Of a stretch of DNA of 64,000 nucleotides, positions 1 to 9,108 are shown piece after piece. Each line of letters begins with the position of its first letter. The first letter of the stretch is position 1. A program made the translations under genes and the position numbers. This DNA comes from Thalassobaculum fulvum (GTDB lineage Bacteria > Pseudomonadota > Alphaproteobacteria > Thalassobaculales > Thalassobaculaceae): the NCBI RefSeq assembly GCF_014652915.1, contig NZ_BMZS01000006.1:293074-357073 (forward strand). The letters run 5' to 3'. The notes beneath the pieces are model-generated. The model had not been told where the DNA came from. It made no database searches and saw only the letters and a program-made list of their open reading frames with translations.

Positions 1-43
1 CCCCGACCGCGCGACCCGAACGGCCGGGCAACCGCCCCCGAGC

Positions 44-478
44 CTAGCGTTGCCCCTGCGCCAGCGCCTCCTGGGCGCCGGCGTGGCCGGGCTCGAACAG
101 CAGGCACTGCTGCCAGCACACGGCCGCCTGGTCGGGCTCGCCGAGCTCCTTGAAGGCGACGCCGAGCCCGTACCAGCACTCGGCGTCGCGCGGGTTGACG
201 TAGATCGCGTGGCGCAGCGCGTCGGCGGCCTCGTGCCACCAGCCGCCACGGGCGCACACCTTCGCCATGTGGAACAGGTAGGTGCGCTCCGCCGGTTCGA
301 TCACCAGCGCCCGGCCAATCAGCTCGGCCGCCTCGGCCACCCGGCCGTTCTCCAGCGCCAGCACCGACTTGACGTTGAGCGTGCGGGCGTCGTCCGGACG
401 CGACGCGGTGACCTTGCGGTACAGGCCCTCCAGGCCGCCGATACCGCCCCGCCCCCTGCCGCGTCCGGGACCGCGCAC
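44..478 (-). CDS. TPR-repeat protein
   Basis: A 144-residue protein carrying tetratricopeptide repeats, most clearly from about residue 65 to the end (AADALRHAIYVNPRDAECW, then the repeat with GLGVAFKELGEPDQAAVCW). TPR units are helical hairpins that bind other proteins; no enzymatic motif is present. I start it at GTG 478, 11 bases after the mtnP stop, because this is the first start in frame and a GAGG stands about ten bases before it. The first 15 residues are Gly/Arg-rich, so the true start may lie further in. It is probably co-transcribed with mtnP. The partner is unknown. Confidence 0.7.
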   Translation of the reverse strand: MRGPGRGRGRGGIGGLEGLYRKVTASRPDDARTLNVKSVLALENGRVAEAAELIGRALVIEPAERTYLFHMAKVCARGGWWHEAADALRHAIYVNPRDAECWYGLGVAFKELGEPDQAAVCWQQCLLFEPGHAGAQEALAQGQR

Positions 479-489
479 CGGGCCGGCCT

Positions 490-1389
490 CTAACCCTGCA
501 CCGGACCGCCGAGCACCCGGCCGGCAACCGCGTCGAGGCGGGCGACGACCTCCGGATCGCGCGCCTCGGCATGGGTGATCAGCGCGTACTCCAGGGCGTG
601 GTCGCCGCCCTGCTCGTCGACCAGCGGCCGACGCCGCAGCTTGGGCGCCGCAGTCTTGATCAGCGACCGGGCGTGCTCGGCGTTCGACAGCAGGACCTTG
701 ACCACCATCTCGACCGTGACGTGGTCGTGGTCCGGATGCCAGCAGTCGTAGTCGGTGACCATGGCGACCGTCGCATACGGGATCTCCGCCTCGCGCGCCA
801 GCTTGGCCTCCGGCATGTTGGTCATGCCGATGACGTCGCAGCCCCAGGACCGGTACAGGTTGGACTCGGCCAGGCTCGAGAACTGCGGCCCTTCCATGGT
901 CAGGTAGGTACCGCCGCGGGTGTGCGCGAGGCCGAGTTCCTTGCAGGCCGCCTCCAGCGCGTCGCCAATCCGGGTACTGACCGGGTGCGCCATCGACACG
1001 TGCGCCACGCAGCCCTTGCCGAAGAAGCTCTTCTCGCGGGCGAACGTCCGGTCGATGAACTGGTCGACCAGGACCAGGTGGCCCGGCGCGTATTCGTGCT
1101 TCAGCGAGCCGACCGCCGAGACCGAGATGATGTCGGTGACCCCGGCGCGCTTGAGGGCGTCGATGTTGGCCCGATAGTTGATGTCGGTCGGGCTGTAGCG
1201 GTGGCCGCGGCCGTGGCGCGGCAGGAATACCAGCCGCTGGCCGTCGAGTTCGCCGAACAGCAGCTGGTCGGACGGTTCACCGAACGACGACGGCACGGTT
1301 TCCCAGCGCGTGTTCTCGAGGCCGTCGATCTGATAGACGCCGCTGCCGCCGATTACGCCGACTAGGGCCTCCCGGGTATCGTCCGCCAT
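490..1389 (-). CDS. mtnP: S-methyl-5'-thioadenosine phosphorylase
   Basis: A 299-residue purine-nucleoside-phosphorylase family enzyme. It splits methylthioadenosine, a by-product of polyamine synthesis, into adenine and 5-methylthioribose-1-phosphate in the methionine salvage pathway of the cytosol. The phosphate loop GGSGVY is at residues 14-19. Other conserved pieces are LPRHGRGHRYSPTDINYRAN, TMEGPQFSSLAES, GMTNMPEAKLAREAEI and VTDYDCWH. The length is normal for MTAP. The ATG at 1389 begins the conserved region; the same reading frame runs on upstream of it without homology. A TPR gene follows 11 bases after its stop. Confidence 0.95.
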   Translation of the reverse strand: MADDTREALVGVIGGSGVYQIDGLENTRWETVPSSFGEPSDQLLFGELDGQRLVFLPRHGRGHRYSPTDINYRANIDALKRAGVTDIISVSAVGSLKHEYAPGHLVLVDQFIDRTFAREKSFFGKGCVAHVSMAHPVSTRIGDALEAACKELGLAHTRGGTYLTMEGPQFSSLAESNLYRSWGCDVIGMTNMPEAKLAREAEIPYATVAMVTDYDCWHPDHDHVTVEMVVKVLLSNAEHARSLIKTAAPKLRRRPLVDEQGGDHALEYALITHAEARDPEVVARLDAVAGRVLGGPVQG

Positions 1390-1514
1390 GGTCCGTCTTT
1401 CCGCTGTTCGTTCTTCACAAGACCTATAGCGCGGGGCAGCGGCCGAGCGAAAGGGCGTGCGGCGCCGCGCCCGCTCTGCCGAAGCGGATCTCGGGCCGAC
1501 CCGGCCCCGGTCGA

Positions 1515-2756
1515 TCACACATTCACCGCCGGGAACTCGAAGCCCTCGCGCCAGACCGTCAGGCAGGCATCGACGACGGCGGGGTCGTATCGGGTCGCCC
1601 GGCCGTCCCGGATCTCGGCCAGTGCCGCGTCCTTCCCGAGCGCGGGCCGGTACGGCCGGTGGCTGCACATCGCCTCGACGACATCGGCGACCGCGATGAT
1701 CCGGGCCTCGCGGCGGATCTCCCCGCCCTTCAGGCCGCACGGGTAGCCGGAGCCGTCGAGCCGCTCGTGGTGCTGCCGGATGATGTCGGCGACCGGCCAC
1801 GGGAACGAGACCGATCGCAGGATCTCGTAGCCGTGGTCCGAGTGTGACTTCACGATCTCGCGCTCGCTGGGCGTCAGCAGGGCCGGCCGGACCAGGATGT
1901 CCGCCGGCACCGCCAGTTCGCCGATGTCGTGCAGGCTGGCGGCGTACTGGAGCCCCTCGCGCTCCTCCGGGGGCAGCCCCATCTCGTCGGCGATCGCCAG
2001 CGACAGGGCGGTCACCCGCTGCTCGTGACCGGCCGTGTAGGCGCCGCGCTTCTCGACCGCGACGGTCAGCGCCGCGACCGTCTGCCGGAGCAGGTGCTGC
2101 GCGCGCAGCACCGACTGCTGCAACTCGTCCTGGATCGCCTTGAGGTCGGTCAGGTCGACGCCGACCACGGCGACCCTGTCGATCCGCCCGTCCGCGTCGC
2201 GGCCGGCGGCACCGTGCCAGCGGTACAGGCGGGCCGAGCCGTCGGCGGTGATGATCCGGGCATCCACGCTGTCCGGCCGGCCGGTCTGGACCACGCGCCC
2301 GAGCGCCGCCGCCGCGGCGGCGAGGTCGTCGGCATGCGCCAGGTCGGCGATCGTCGCCTCGGACAGCCGTTCCGGGCCAAGCCCGGTCAGGGTCTCCAGG
2401 GCGCCGTTCCATTCGAGGTGCCGGCCCTCGGGCGACAGCACCAGCAGCGGATTGGGGATCGCGTTCGCCAGTTCGCCGAGCCGCTGCTGCGCGGTGATCC
2501 GCCGCCGGCGTTCGCCCTCCTCGCGGCGGGCGAGATACGTCCACGTCGCGAACAGCCCGAGGGCGGTGACCAGGACGAAGACGGTGCCCTTGATCGTGCC
2601 GTACTCGACGAGGCGGCTCGAATCCTTGACGAGAAGGCCCAGCAGTCGATCGGACAGGACGATGTAGACCGTTGCCACAACGGCGTAGACGCCGGCGACC
2701 ACCGCGGCGCGGCCGATCAGGCGTCTCCCGAGACCCAGAAGCCCGTATGGTTGCAT
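1515..2756 (-). CDS. Membrane PAS / HD-GYP protein, probable c-di-GMP phosphodiesterase
   Basis: 413 residues. Two hydrophobic segments (about 12-35 and 55-73) anchor it in the inner membrane. A PAS domain follows (about 90-205, ending in the typical VVGVDLTDLKAIQDELQ) and then an HD-GYP domain (about 225-395). The HD pair is in HDIGE (276-280) and the GYP part is HHERLDGSGYP (about 329-339), so the residues that bind metal and hydrolyse cyclic di-GMP are in place, although GYP appears as GSGYP and HDIGK as HDIGE. Inference: it senses a signal through PAS and lowers c-di-GMP. It is transcribed towards mtnP but lies 125 bases from it. Confidence 0.88.
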   Translation of the reverse strand: MQPYGLLGLGRRLIGRAAVVAGVYAVVATVYIVLSDRLLGLLVKDSSRLVEYGTIKGTVFVLVTALGLFATWTYLARREEGERRRRITAQQRLGELANAIPNPLLVLSPEGRHLEWNGALETLTGLGPERLSEATIADLAHADDLAAAAAALGRVVQTGRPDSVDARIITADGSARLYRWHGAAGRDADGRIDRVAVVGVDLTDLKAIQDELQQSVLRAQHLLRQTVAALTVAVEKRGAYTAGHEQRVTALSLAIADEMGLPPEEREGLQYAASLHDIGELAVPADILVRPALLTPSEREIVKSHSDHGYEILRSVSFPWPVADIIRQHHERLDGSGYPCGLKGGEIRREARIIAVADVVEAMCSHRPYRPALGKDAALAEIRDGRATRYDPAVVDACLTVWREGFEFPAVNV

Positions 2757-2826
2757 CCGTTATTTGTACCACCCGTGCGCCGATCACGACACACGCAATG
2801 CAGATCAAATATCGCCGATCGATCCC

Positions 2827-2839
2827 GGGGCCCCCCCCC
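2827..2839. repeat. G4C9 homopolymer tract
   Basis: Four G followed by nine C, in the space between the HD-GYP gene and the bc1 operon terminator. Seen directly. Such tracts are prone to slippage in replication and sequencing. It lies about 70 bases upstream of the HD-GYP start, so a length change could alter a promoter, but I see no direct evidence of phase variation. Confidence 0.5.
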
Positions 2840-2897
2840 ATTCCCGACCGTCCAGCGCACCATCCACGACCTCGACGGCCGTCGCCGTCAAACGGAA

Positions 2898-2925
2898 AGG
2901 GCCGGAAGGTTTCCCTTCCGGCCCT
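2898..2925 (-). terminator. Rho-independent terminator of the petABC operon
   Basis: A perfect 12-base stem (2898-2909 with 2914-2925) with a four-base loop, 24 bases after the petC stop. On the minus strand it is followed by a T-rich run (TTTCCGTTT). This is the expected form and place for the operon terminator. Confidence 0.85.
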
Positions 2926-2949
2926 GCCCGGTACGTCCGTGACGGACGG

Positions 2950-3717
2950 TCAGTGCACGTCGGCCCAGATCTTCCGCTTGGTCGCGTAGAGCAGGCCGGT
3001 GAACACCAGCAGGAACAGGATGGTCATCAGACCGGCCCGCTTGCGCTCCTCCAGGTTCGGCTCGGACGCCCACGCCAGAAACGTGGTCACGTCCTTGGCC
3101 TGCTGGGCGATCGTCGCGGCGGTGCCGTCGCCGTAGGTCACGCCGTCCGGGAACAGCGGCGGCGGCATGGCGATCTGGTGCCCCGGGAAATAGGCGTTGT
3201 AGTACATGCCGTCGGGAACGGTGACGCCGGACGGCGCGTCCTGGTAGCCGGTCAGCACCGCGTAGATGTAGTCGGCACCGCCGGCGCGGGCGTCGACGAT
3301 CAGCGACAGCTCGGGCGGAAGGGCGCCGCCGTTGGCGGCCCGCGCCGCCGCGTCGTTCGGGAACGGGCTGACGAAGCGGTCCGACGGCTTGGCGGGACGC
3401 TCGAACATCTCGCCCTCGTCGTTCGGTCCGTCGGTCACCTGCTTCTCGGCCGCGATCGCCTTGATCTCGTCCTCGTTGTAGCCGAGCTGCTCGAGGTTGC
3501 GGTACGCGACGTAGTCCAGCCCGTGGCAGCTGGCGCAGACGTTCTGGTAGACCTGGAAGCCGCGCTGCAGGGCGGCCCTGTCGAAGGTGCCGAAGATCCC
3601 CCCGAACGACCACTCCTGCGACGGGATGGCCACGCCCTCGGCGGCCATCGCCGCCGGGGCCGCGAGGCTGGCCGCGACCAATCCGGCCGCCGCCAGCGTC
3701 TTGATGCGCGCGATCAT
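2950..3717 (-). CDS. petC: Cytochrome c1 of the bc1 complex
   Basis: 255 residues: a Sec signal peptide ending at AMA (about 26), haem-binding CASCH at 61-65, the axial methionine region (AYFPGHQIAMPPPLF), and a C-terminal membrane anchor (about 228-246). It carries electrons from the Rieske protein to cytochrome c on the periplasmic side of complex III. Its ATG shares an ATGA with the stop of petB, so the two are translationally coupled. It is the last gene of the operon and is followed by a strong terminator. Confidence 0.96.
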   Translation of the reverse strand: MIARIKTLAAAGLVAASLAAPAAMAAEGVAIPSQEWSFGGIFGTFDRAALQRGFQVYQNVCASCHGLDYVAYRNLEQLGYNEDEIKAIAAEKQVTDGPNDEGEMFERPAKPSDRFVSPFPNDAAARAANGGALPPELSLIVDARAGGADYIYAVLTGYQDAPSGVTVPDGMYYNAYFPGHQIAMPPPLFPDGVTYGDGTAATIAQQAKDVTTFLAWASEPNLEERKRAGLMTILFLLVFTGLLYATKRKIWADVH

Positions 3718-4970
3718 CAGACCTTCTCCCTCGGGGTCGCGGTCGCGCCGGCGAACCCTGCGCCGCCGCCGGTCACCGGCTCGCTGATCGATTTCGGCAA
3801 CTGCCGCGGGGTCTCGAACACCGAGAGCAGCGGCAGGATCACCAGGAAGTGGATGAAGTAGTAGGCGGTCGCCAGTCGCGACGCGATCACGTACCAGCCC
3901 TCCGGCGGCTTGCCGCCGAGATAGGTCAGCGCCACCACGTCGATCACCAGGATCCAGAAGAAGATCTTGAAGATCGGGCGGAACTGGCCGCTGCGGACCG
4001 GCGAGCGGTCGAGCCAGGGCAGGATGAACAGCACCGCGATGGCGCCGAACATGAACAGCACGCCGCCGAGCTTGTCCGGGATCGCGCGCAGGATCGCGTA
4101 GAACGGCAGGAAGTACCATTCCGGCACGATGTGCGCCGGGGTCACCAGCGGGTCGGCCGGGATGTAGTTGTCCGGGTGCCCCATGTAGTTCGGCGCGAAG
4201 AACACGAACGCCGAGAAGATGATCAGGTACACGCCGAGGCCGAAGGCGTCCTTCGCGGTGTAGTACGGGTGGAAGGGGATCTGATCCTTCGGGCCCTTGA
4301 CGTCGATGCCGAGCGGGTTGTTCGAGCCGAACCGGTGCAGCGCCACCAGGTGCAGCACCACCACGCCGACGATCACGAACGGCAGCAGGTAGTGCAGCGA
4401 GAAGAAGCGGTTCAGGGTCGCGTTGTCGACCGCGAAGCCGCCCCACAGCCAGGTCACGATGCTGTCGCCGACCACCGGGATGGCCGAGAACAGGTTGGTG
4501 ATCACGGTGGCGCCCCAGAAGCTCATCTGGCCCCAGGGGAGCACGTAGCCCATGAACGCGGTCGCCATCATCAGCAGCAGGATGACCACGCCGAGCATCC
4601 ACAGCAGCTCGCGCGGCGCCTTGTACGACCCGTAGTACAGGCCGCGGAAGATGTGGATGTAGACCACGATGAAGAAGAAGCTGGCCCCGTTCATGTGGAT
4701 GTAGCGGATCAGCCAGCCGTAGTTGACGTCGCGCATGATGCGCTCGACGGAGCTGAACGCGTAGTCCACGTGCGGGGTGTAGTGCATCGCCAGGGTGATG
4801 CCGGTCACCAGCATGACGACCAGGGCGATCCCGGCGAGCGACCCGAAGTTCCACCAGTAGCTCAGGTTCTTCGGGGTCGGGTACTCGTGCATCTCGTGAT
4901 GCATGAAGCTGAAGATCGGCAGCCGATGGTCGATCCAGCGCACGATCGAGTTGTCGAATTTCGCGGCCAT
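3717..4970 (-). CDS. petB: Cytochrome b of the bc1 complex
   Basis: 417 residues with about eight membrane helices. The four haem-ligating histidines lie in the second helix ([12 protein letters not shown], then VVYIHIFRG) and the fourth ([10 protein letters not shown], then [10 protein letters not shown]). The quinol-oxidation site motif PEWY is present in [19 protein letters not shown]. This is the quinol-oxidising core of complex III, in the inner membrane. It lies between petA (16-base gap) and petC (ATGA overlap). Confidence 0.97.
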   Translation of the reverse strand: MAAKFDNSIVRWIDHRLPIFSFMHHEMHEYPTPKNLSYWWNFGSLAGIALVVMLVTGITLAMHYTPHVDYAFSSVERIMRDVNYGWLIRYIHMNGASFFFIVVYIHIFRGLYYGSYKAPRELLWMLGVVILLLMMATAFMGYVLPWGQMSFWGATVITNLFSAIPVVGDSIVTWLWGGFAVDNATLNRFFSLHYLLPFVIVGVVVLHLVALHRFGSNNPLGIDVKGPKDQIPFHPYYTAKDAFGLGVYLIIFSAFVFFAPNYMGHPDNYIPADPLVTPAHIVPEWYFLPFYAILRAIPDKLGGVLFMFGAIAVLFILPWLDRSPVRSGQFRPIFKIFFWILVIDVVALTYLGGKPPEGWYVIASRLATAYYFIHFLVILPLLSVFETPRQLPKSISEPVTGGGAGFAGATATPREKV

Positions 4971-4986
4971 GACGCGTCGCCCTCCC

Positions 4987-5517
4987 TCAGCCGATCCGGA
5001 CGACGGTATCGGAGATGTACTGATACTCCGGGACCTCGAGGTTCCGCGGCGCGGGACCCTTCCGAATGCGCCCGGACGTGTCGTAGTGCGAGCCGTGGCA
5101 CGGGCAGAACCAGCCGCCGAACTCGCCCTTCGGATCCGAGGGCTTCTGGCCGAGCGGGACGCAGCCGAGGTGCGTGCACACGCCGACCACGATCAGCTGC
5201 TCCGGCTTGGTCGCGCGCTCGGCGTCGGTCTGCGGGTCGCGCAGGTCCGCAAGCGGTACCGCCCGGGCCTCGTCGATCTCCTGCTGCGTCCGGTGCCGCA
5301 CGAACACCGGCTTGCCGCGCCACTTGACGGTCACCGCCATGCCCTCGGCGACCGTCGACGTGTCGAACTCGATGGATGCGAGCGCCAGCGTGTCCGCCGC
5401 CGGGTTCATCTGGTCGATGAACGGCCAAGCCACGCACGCCGCCCCGACGGCGCCGACCGCGGCCGTCGCGACATACAGGAAGTCGCGGCGGGTCTCGCCC
5501 TGATGGGTGTCAGCCAT
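4987..5517 (-). CDS. petA: Rieske iron-sulfur protein of the bc1 complex
   Basis: 176 residues. The N-terminus TRRDFLYVA followed by a hydrophobic helix is the Tat-type signal anchor typical of Rieske proteins. The 2Fe-2S ligands are in CTHLGC (C114, H116; C119 forms the disulfide) and CPCHGSHYD (C138, H141; C140 is the other disulfide cysteine). It passes electrons from quinol to cytochrome c1. The ATG at 5517 has GGAGGACC directly before it. First gene of petABC. Confidence 0.96.
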   Translation of the reverse strand: MADTHQGETRRDFLYVATAAVGAVGAACVAWPFIDQMNPAADTLALASIEFDTSTVAEGMAVTVKWRGKPVFVRHRTQQEIDEARAVPLADLRDPQTDAERATKPEQLIVVGVCTHLGCVPLGQKPSDPKGEFGGWFCPCHGSHYDTSGRIRKGPAPRNLEVPEYQYISDTVVRIG

Positions 5518-5567
5518 GGTCCTCCAGCCCTCAAACGGTCGCCCCCGGACGACCCGTGACTCATTTC

Positions 5568-5597
5568 ACTATACGGACCGGGCGGCCGGACCAACGC
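5568..5597 (-). promoter_or_regulatory. Possible petABC promoter
   Basis: On the minus strand a TATAGT hexamer (5568-5573) lies about 50 bases upstream of petA, with CGTTGG 17 bases before it. The -10 resembles consensus, the -35 is poor. Position is right for the operon; this is a weak call. Confidence 0.3.
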
Positions 5598-5700
5598 GAC
5601 GCGCTGTCGCAATCCGGCCGGCGTTCCCGCCCCGTGCCGCTTCGCTATACCGCAGGCCCCGGAGGTTTGCAAAGCGTCGCGCCGCGGTTATTAGCCGCGC

Positions 5701-6150
5701 ATGCGTCTCGTGCTGTTCGAACCCGACATTCCGCAGAACACCGGAACCATACTCCGGCTGGCCGCCTGTCTCGGCGTCGGAGTCGACATCGTGGAACCCT
5801 GCGGCTTCGTGTGGTCCGAGCCGCGGCTGCGGCGGGCCGGCATGGACTACCTGGAGTTCGCCGAGGTGCGGCGTCACAGCTCCTGGAGCACATACCTGGC
5901 GGCGCGCCAGCCGGGGCGGCTGGTCGTGCTGTCGACCCGCGGGTCGGTCGCGCTGCCGGATGTGCGATTCGCGCCGGACGACCGCCTGCTTCTCGGCCGC
6001 GAAAGCGCCGGCGTGCCGGACGCCGTCCACGCCGCCGCCGACCTGGCGGTCCGGATTCCCATGGTCGCCGGCGCGCGCTCGCTGAACGTCGCAGTCAGCG
6101 CCGGGATCGTCGTCGCCGAGGCGCTGCGCCAGACCGCGGGATGGCCCTGA
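5701..6150 (+). CDS. trmL: tRNA (cytidine(34)-2'-O)-methyltransferase, SPOUT family
   Basis: 149 residues, the short single-domain SpoU form that methylates the wobble ribose of tRNA-Leu isoacceptors. The knot motifs are present: IPQNTGTILRLAACLG near the start, LLLGRESAGVPD in the middle and IPMVAGARSLNVAVSAGI near the end (S-adenosylmethionine binding). Length is typical of TrmL. It is divergent from the bc1 operon. No good ribosome binding site precedes the ATG, but the family N-terminus (MRLVLFEPDIPQNTG) fixes the start. Confidence 0.92.
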   Translation: MRLVLFEPDIPQNTGTILRLAACLGVGVDIVEPCGFVWSEPRLRRAGMDYLEFAEVRRHSSWSTYLAARQPGRLVVLSTRGSVALPDVRFAPDDRLLLGRESAGVPDAVHAAADLAVRIPMVAGARSLNVAVSAGIVVAEALRQTAGWP

Positions 6151-6172
6151 CGCGTCCACGGTAGGAGCGGCC

Positions 6173-6292
6173 GGTGGGTCCCGGAGCCGCCCGCTCGCGC
6201 GGACCCTCCGGGATGACGGAAATTATACAGCTATCCCCTCTCCCTTCGTCATTCCGGAGAGGGCGCGTAGGCGCCCGGCTCCGGAACCCACC
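6173..6292. repeat. Long imperfect inverted repeat (REP/MITE-like) between convergent genes
   Basis: Two 46-base arms (6173-6218 and 6247-6292) are complementary at about 36 of 46 positions, with a 28-base AT-richer centre. The outer arms read GGTGGGTCCCGGAGCCG against CGGCTCCGGAACCCACC and the inner parts end GGGATGACG / CGTCATTCC. The composition resembles dispersed palindromic elements common in alphaproteobacterial intergenic DNA. It sits between the stops of trmL and cdd and could also act as a two-way terminator. Confidence 0.85.
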
Positions 6293-6315
6293 CGCCGCCG
6301 CGACGCCGAAAGACG

Positions 6316-6867
6316 CTACCGGTCCAGCCGGAACGGGTAGGGCAGCAGCCGCTCGAGATCGAGGATCTCGCCGAGCGAGCCGTCCTCGCCGGAATCGATC
6401 AGCACCAGGCTCGGCGGCTCGTCGGTCGCGAACTCGGCGATGAACTGCCGGCAGATCCCGCAGGGCGACCGGTCGGCCAGGCGGGCGTGCAGCGCCCGGG
6501 CGCACGACACCGCCAGCACCGAGAGCCTGCGGAACCCGGCCGAGGACGCCTGGGTCAGGGCCGTGCGCTCGGCACAGATGGTGCCGCCATAGCTGGCGTT
6601 CTCGACGTTGGTGCCGACGAACACCCGGCGCTCCGGGTCGTCGGCCATGACCAGGGCGGCGCCGACCGCGAACCCCGAGTACGGCGCGTGGGCGTTGGCC
6701 GCCGCGCCGCGGGCCGCGTCGCGCAGCCGGGCCAGTTCCTCGGGGTCGACCGACACCCGGCGCTCCGGGATCGCCCGCGACGGCACCGTCAGCCGGCCAA
6801 GCGGCGTTTCCGTCACCGCCGCCGTCCTGGCCACCGCCGGCAACGTCACCTCGACCGTTCCGCTCAC
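6316..6867 (-). CDS. cdd: Cytidine deaminase
   Basis: 183 residues, a zinc enzyme converting cytidine and deoxycytidine to uridines in pyrimidine salvage. The zinc-site motifs are NVENASYGGTICAERTAL (C and catalytic E) and PCGICRQFIAEF (two zinc cysteines). The core starts near ARLRDAARGAAANAHAPYSG; about 45 extra residues precede it. I choose GTG 6867 because GAGGAG stands six bases before it and no ATG exists in frame. It follows hisI by 10 bases, so it belongs to the M20-hisI-cdd transcription unit. The N-terminal extension is unusual and could shorten if a later GTG is used. Confidence 0.88.
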   Translation of the reverse strand: MSGTVEVTLPAVARTAAVTETPLGRLTVPSRAIPERRVSVDPEELARLRDAARGAAANAHAPYSGFAVGAALVMADDPERRVFVGTNVENASYGGTICAERTALTQASSAGFRRLSVLAVSCARALHARLADRSPCGICRQFIAEFATDEPPSLVLIDSGEDGSLGEILDLERLLPYPFRLDR

Positions 6868-6877
6868 AACTCGCTCC

Positions 6878-7327
6878 TCAAGGCTTGGTCTTGTAGACCG
6901 CCTTGGGATCGTACGCCTTCGGGCCCGTCGTCTCCAGCCGCACCCCGCCGGCGCCGTCGGGCGCGACCCGCCGGAAGAAGCACGACCGGTAGCCGACATG
7001 GCAGGCCCCCGGGCCTTCCTGCTCGACCAGCAGCAGCACCGCGTCCTGGTCGCAGTCCAGCCGGACCTCCCGGACCTTCTGGACATGGCCGCTGGTGCCG
7101 CCCTTGCGCCACATCTCGCGGCGCGAGCGCGACCAGTAGTGGGCCTCGCCGGTCTCGATCGTGGCCTTCAGCGCCTCGGCGTTCATCCAGGCCATCATCA
7201 GCACCGTGCCGTCCCCGGCATCGGAGGCGATCGCCGGGATCAGCCCGTCGGCGTCGAACTTCGGGGCGAGTGCCGTGCCCTCCTCGATCTCGGCATGGCT
7301 GCCGCGCGCGGCAAATTCCACCGTCAT
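6878..7327 (-). CDS. hisI: Phosphoribosyl-AMP cyclohydrolase
   Basis: 149 residues. It opens the adenine ring of phosphoribosyl-AMP, the third step of histidine synthesis. Family landmarks: [38 protein letters not shown], the metal site DCDQDAV, and [11 protein letters not shown] with the conserved cysteines. This is the stand-alone form with no HisE domain. The ATG overlaps the stop of the upstream peptidase gene (ATGA). Finding it apart from other his genes is common in alphaproteobacteria. Confidence 0.95.
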   Translation of the reverse strand: MTVEFAARGSHAEIEEGTALAPKFDADGLIPAIASDAGDGTVLMMAWMNAEALKATIETGEAHYWSRSRREMWRKGGTSGHVQKVREVRLDCDQDAVLLLVEQEGPGACHVGYRSCFFRRVAPDGAGGVRLETTGPKAYDPKAVYKTKP

Positions 7328-8484
7328 TTCAGGCCTCCCAGCAGCTCGACCCACATGGCCGCGCGCGGTTCCAGCGACGACACGTAGATCTGCTCGTGCA
7401 GGGTATGCGCGCCCTTGCCGTCGGCCCCGAGGCCGTCCAGCGTCGGAATGCCGAGGGCGGCGGTGAAGTTGCCGTCCGACCCGCCGCCGGTCAGCGGCGT
7501 CGACACCAGCTCGAGCCCGGTCTTGGCGGCCAGCTCCCGGGCCTGCTCGAACAGCGCGTCGATCGCCTCCGAGCGCTCGTAGGGCGGCCGGTTCATGCCG
7601 CCGGAGATCTCGACCTCGACGTCCGGGTCGCGCGCCACCCGGTTCAGGATCTTCGCCGTCAGCTCCTCGCCGTCGGCCGCGGTGACCACCCGCAGGTCGA
7701 TCTCGGCGCTCGCCTCGCGCGGCACCACGTTGACCCCGGTGCCGCCCTGGATCATCCCGACATTGGTGGTCACGCCGCGCTCGTAGTCGGTATAGCCCTC
7801 GATCTCCAGGATGTGGTGGGCCAGTTCCCTGACCGCGCTGCGGCCGTCCTGGTGCTGGGCGCCGGCATGCGCCGGCCGGCCGGTGATCTTCAGCTCGAAC
7901 CGCCCGACGCCCTTGCGCGCCGTCACGATCTTGCCGCCGTCGCGGGCCGGCTCGGTGACCAGCACGTACTTCGCCCTGCGGCCCTCGCGCTCGATGACCT
8001 CGCGGCTGGTCGGGCTGCCGACCTCCTCCTCCGAGACGTACAGGAAGGTCACCGGCAGGCCGTTGGCCCGGCCGAGCCGCTTCAGGTGGCGCCAAGCGTA
8101 GTACGGCAGGTAGGCGCCCGCCTTCATGTCGTAGATGCCGGGGCCGAAGACCGAATCGCCCTCGCGCCGGATCGGGTTGGCGGCGTCCTTGGTGCCCAGC
8201 GGGTGCACCGTGTCCATGTGCGACAGCACCAGGATCGACGGCTCGCCCTCCTTCCAGTCGGGCGAGCGCACCAGCACGTGGTCGCCGAACCCGTCGCGCC
8301 CCGGAATCCGCTCGACCGTGCAGCCGACGTCAGACCAGACCGTCTGCACCTTGTCGGCCAGCTTGTTGACCTCGGCGCCGTGGTAGGTCGGGGTCTCGAC
8401 CTCGACCCAGTCGAGGATGCCCTCGAGGATCTCCTCGGCGTCGATACGGGGCTCGTTCTCGCGGGGTGCGGCCGCGTCGGTCAT
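7324..8484 (-). CDS. M20 family metallopeptidase (carboxypeptidase G2-like)
   Basis: 386 residues with all M20 landmarks: [10 protein letters not shown] (metal His and Asp), GIYDMKAGA (bridging Asp), YVSEEEVGS (catalytic Glu and metal Glu), TEPA (second-metal acid), and a dimerisation domain in the middle ([17 protein letters not shown]). Such enzymes hydrolyse amide bonds of C-terminal glutamate or N-acylated amino acids; the substrate cannot be told from sequence. No signal peptide, so cytosolic. It leads a unit with hisI and cdd, with ATGA coupling to hisI. Confidence 0.9.
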   Translation of the reverse strand: MTDAAAPRENEPRIDAEEILEGILDWVEVETPTYHGAEVNKLADKVQTVWSDVGCTVERIPGRDGFGDHVLVRSPDWKEGEPSILVLSHMDTVHPLGTKDAANPIRREGDSVFGPGIYDMKAGAYLPYYAWRHLKRLGRANGLPVTFLYVSEEEVGSPTSREVIEREGRRAKYVLVTEPARDGGKIVTARKGVGRFELKITGRPAHAGAQHQDGRSAVRELAHHILEIEGYTDYERGVTTNVGMIQGGTGVNVVPREASAEIDLRVVTAADGEELTAKILNRVARDPDVEVEISGGMNRPPYERSEAIDALFEQARELAAKTGLELVSTPLTGGGSDGNFTAALGIPTLDGLGADGKGAHTLHEQIYVSSLEPRAAMWVELLGGLK

Positions 8485-8573
8485 CGGGTGCTCCAGTCGG
8501 CTGGCGTTCGGAAGGACCGGCATATTAGGCCGCCGGGGAAGGGCCGCAAGGCGTTCCGCCCCCGGAAACCCCG

Positions 8574-9035
8574 CTAGTCCGGATCGAGCAGCCGCGCCCC
8601 CGCCCCCTGGCCGGCCAGCACGTCGTCCGGGTTGCACAGCGGGCAGGCGCCGACCGACAGGCAGCCGCAGCCGATGCACAGGTCCAGCAGGTCGCGCAGG
8701 CGCGTCAGCCGGCGGATCCGGTCGTCCAGGTCGCCGCGCCAATGGGTCGACAGCCGCCGCCAGTCCTCGGTGGTCGGCGTCGCGTCCTCCGGCAGGCCGC
8801 TCAAGGCCTCGCGGATCTCGGCCAGCGGGATGCCGACCCGCTGGGCCGTCTTGATCACCGCAACCCGCCGCAGCACCGCGCGCGGATAGCGGCGCTGGTT
8901 GCCGGCGGTACGCTGGCTGCGGATCAGCCCCTTGGTCTCGTAGAAGTGCAGCGCCGACACCGCCACACCGCTGCGCGCGGCGACTTCGCCGACGGTGAGC
9001 TGCCGATCGGCCGGCCCCTGAAATTTCTTCGCCAT
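8574..9035 (-). CDS. soxR: Redox-sensing MerR-family activator SoxR
   Basis: 153 residues. An N-terminal MerR winged helix ([21 protein letters not shown], about 13-33), a coiled dimerisation helix, and a C-terminal 2Fe-2S site: C120, C123, C125 and C131 in [12 protein letters not shown], matching the SoxR spacing CX2CXCX5C. Oxidation of the cluster by redox-cycling compounds switches it on. The divergent FMN reductase has a SoxR-type promoter in the 73-base intergenic space; the operator also touches the soxR leader, so self-regulation is likely. Confidence 0.95.
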   Translation of the reverse strand: MAKKFQGPADRQLTVGEVAARSGVAVSALHFYETKGLIRSQRTAGNQRRYPRAVLRRVAVIKTAQRVGIPLAEIREALSGLPEDATPTTEDWRRLSTHWRGDLDDRIRRLTRLRDLLDLCIGCGCLSVGACPLCNPDDVLAGQGAGARLLDPD

Positions 9036-9040
9036 GCCTC

Positions 9041-9071
9041 TTGACCTGAACTTTACTTGAGGTTCCATATC
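9041..9071 (+). promoter_or_regulatory. SoxR-dependent promoter with 19-base spacer
   Basis: TTGACC (9041-9046) and CATATC (9066-9071) are separated by 19 bases, the over-long spacer that SoxR/MerR activators remodel. The spacer holds CCTGAACTTTACTTGAGG, close to the enterobacterial soxbox CCTCAAGTTAACTTGAGG. It lies 37 bases before the FMN reductase ATG and 5 bases upstream of the soxR start. The match to the family site is seen directly; activation is inferred. Confidence 0.85.
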
Positions 9072-9108
9072 CTCGCACTCATGGTATCGGAACACCAGGA
9101 GTGCACGC

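Noticed and set aside
2827..2839. G4C9 tract as a phase-variation switch
   Set aside because: It is intergenic, with no sign of affected promoter elements; kept only as a repeat.
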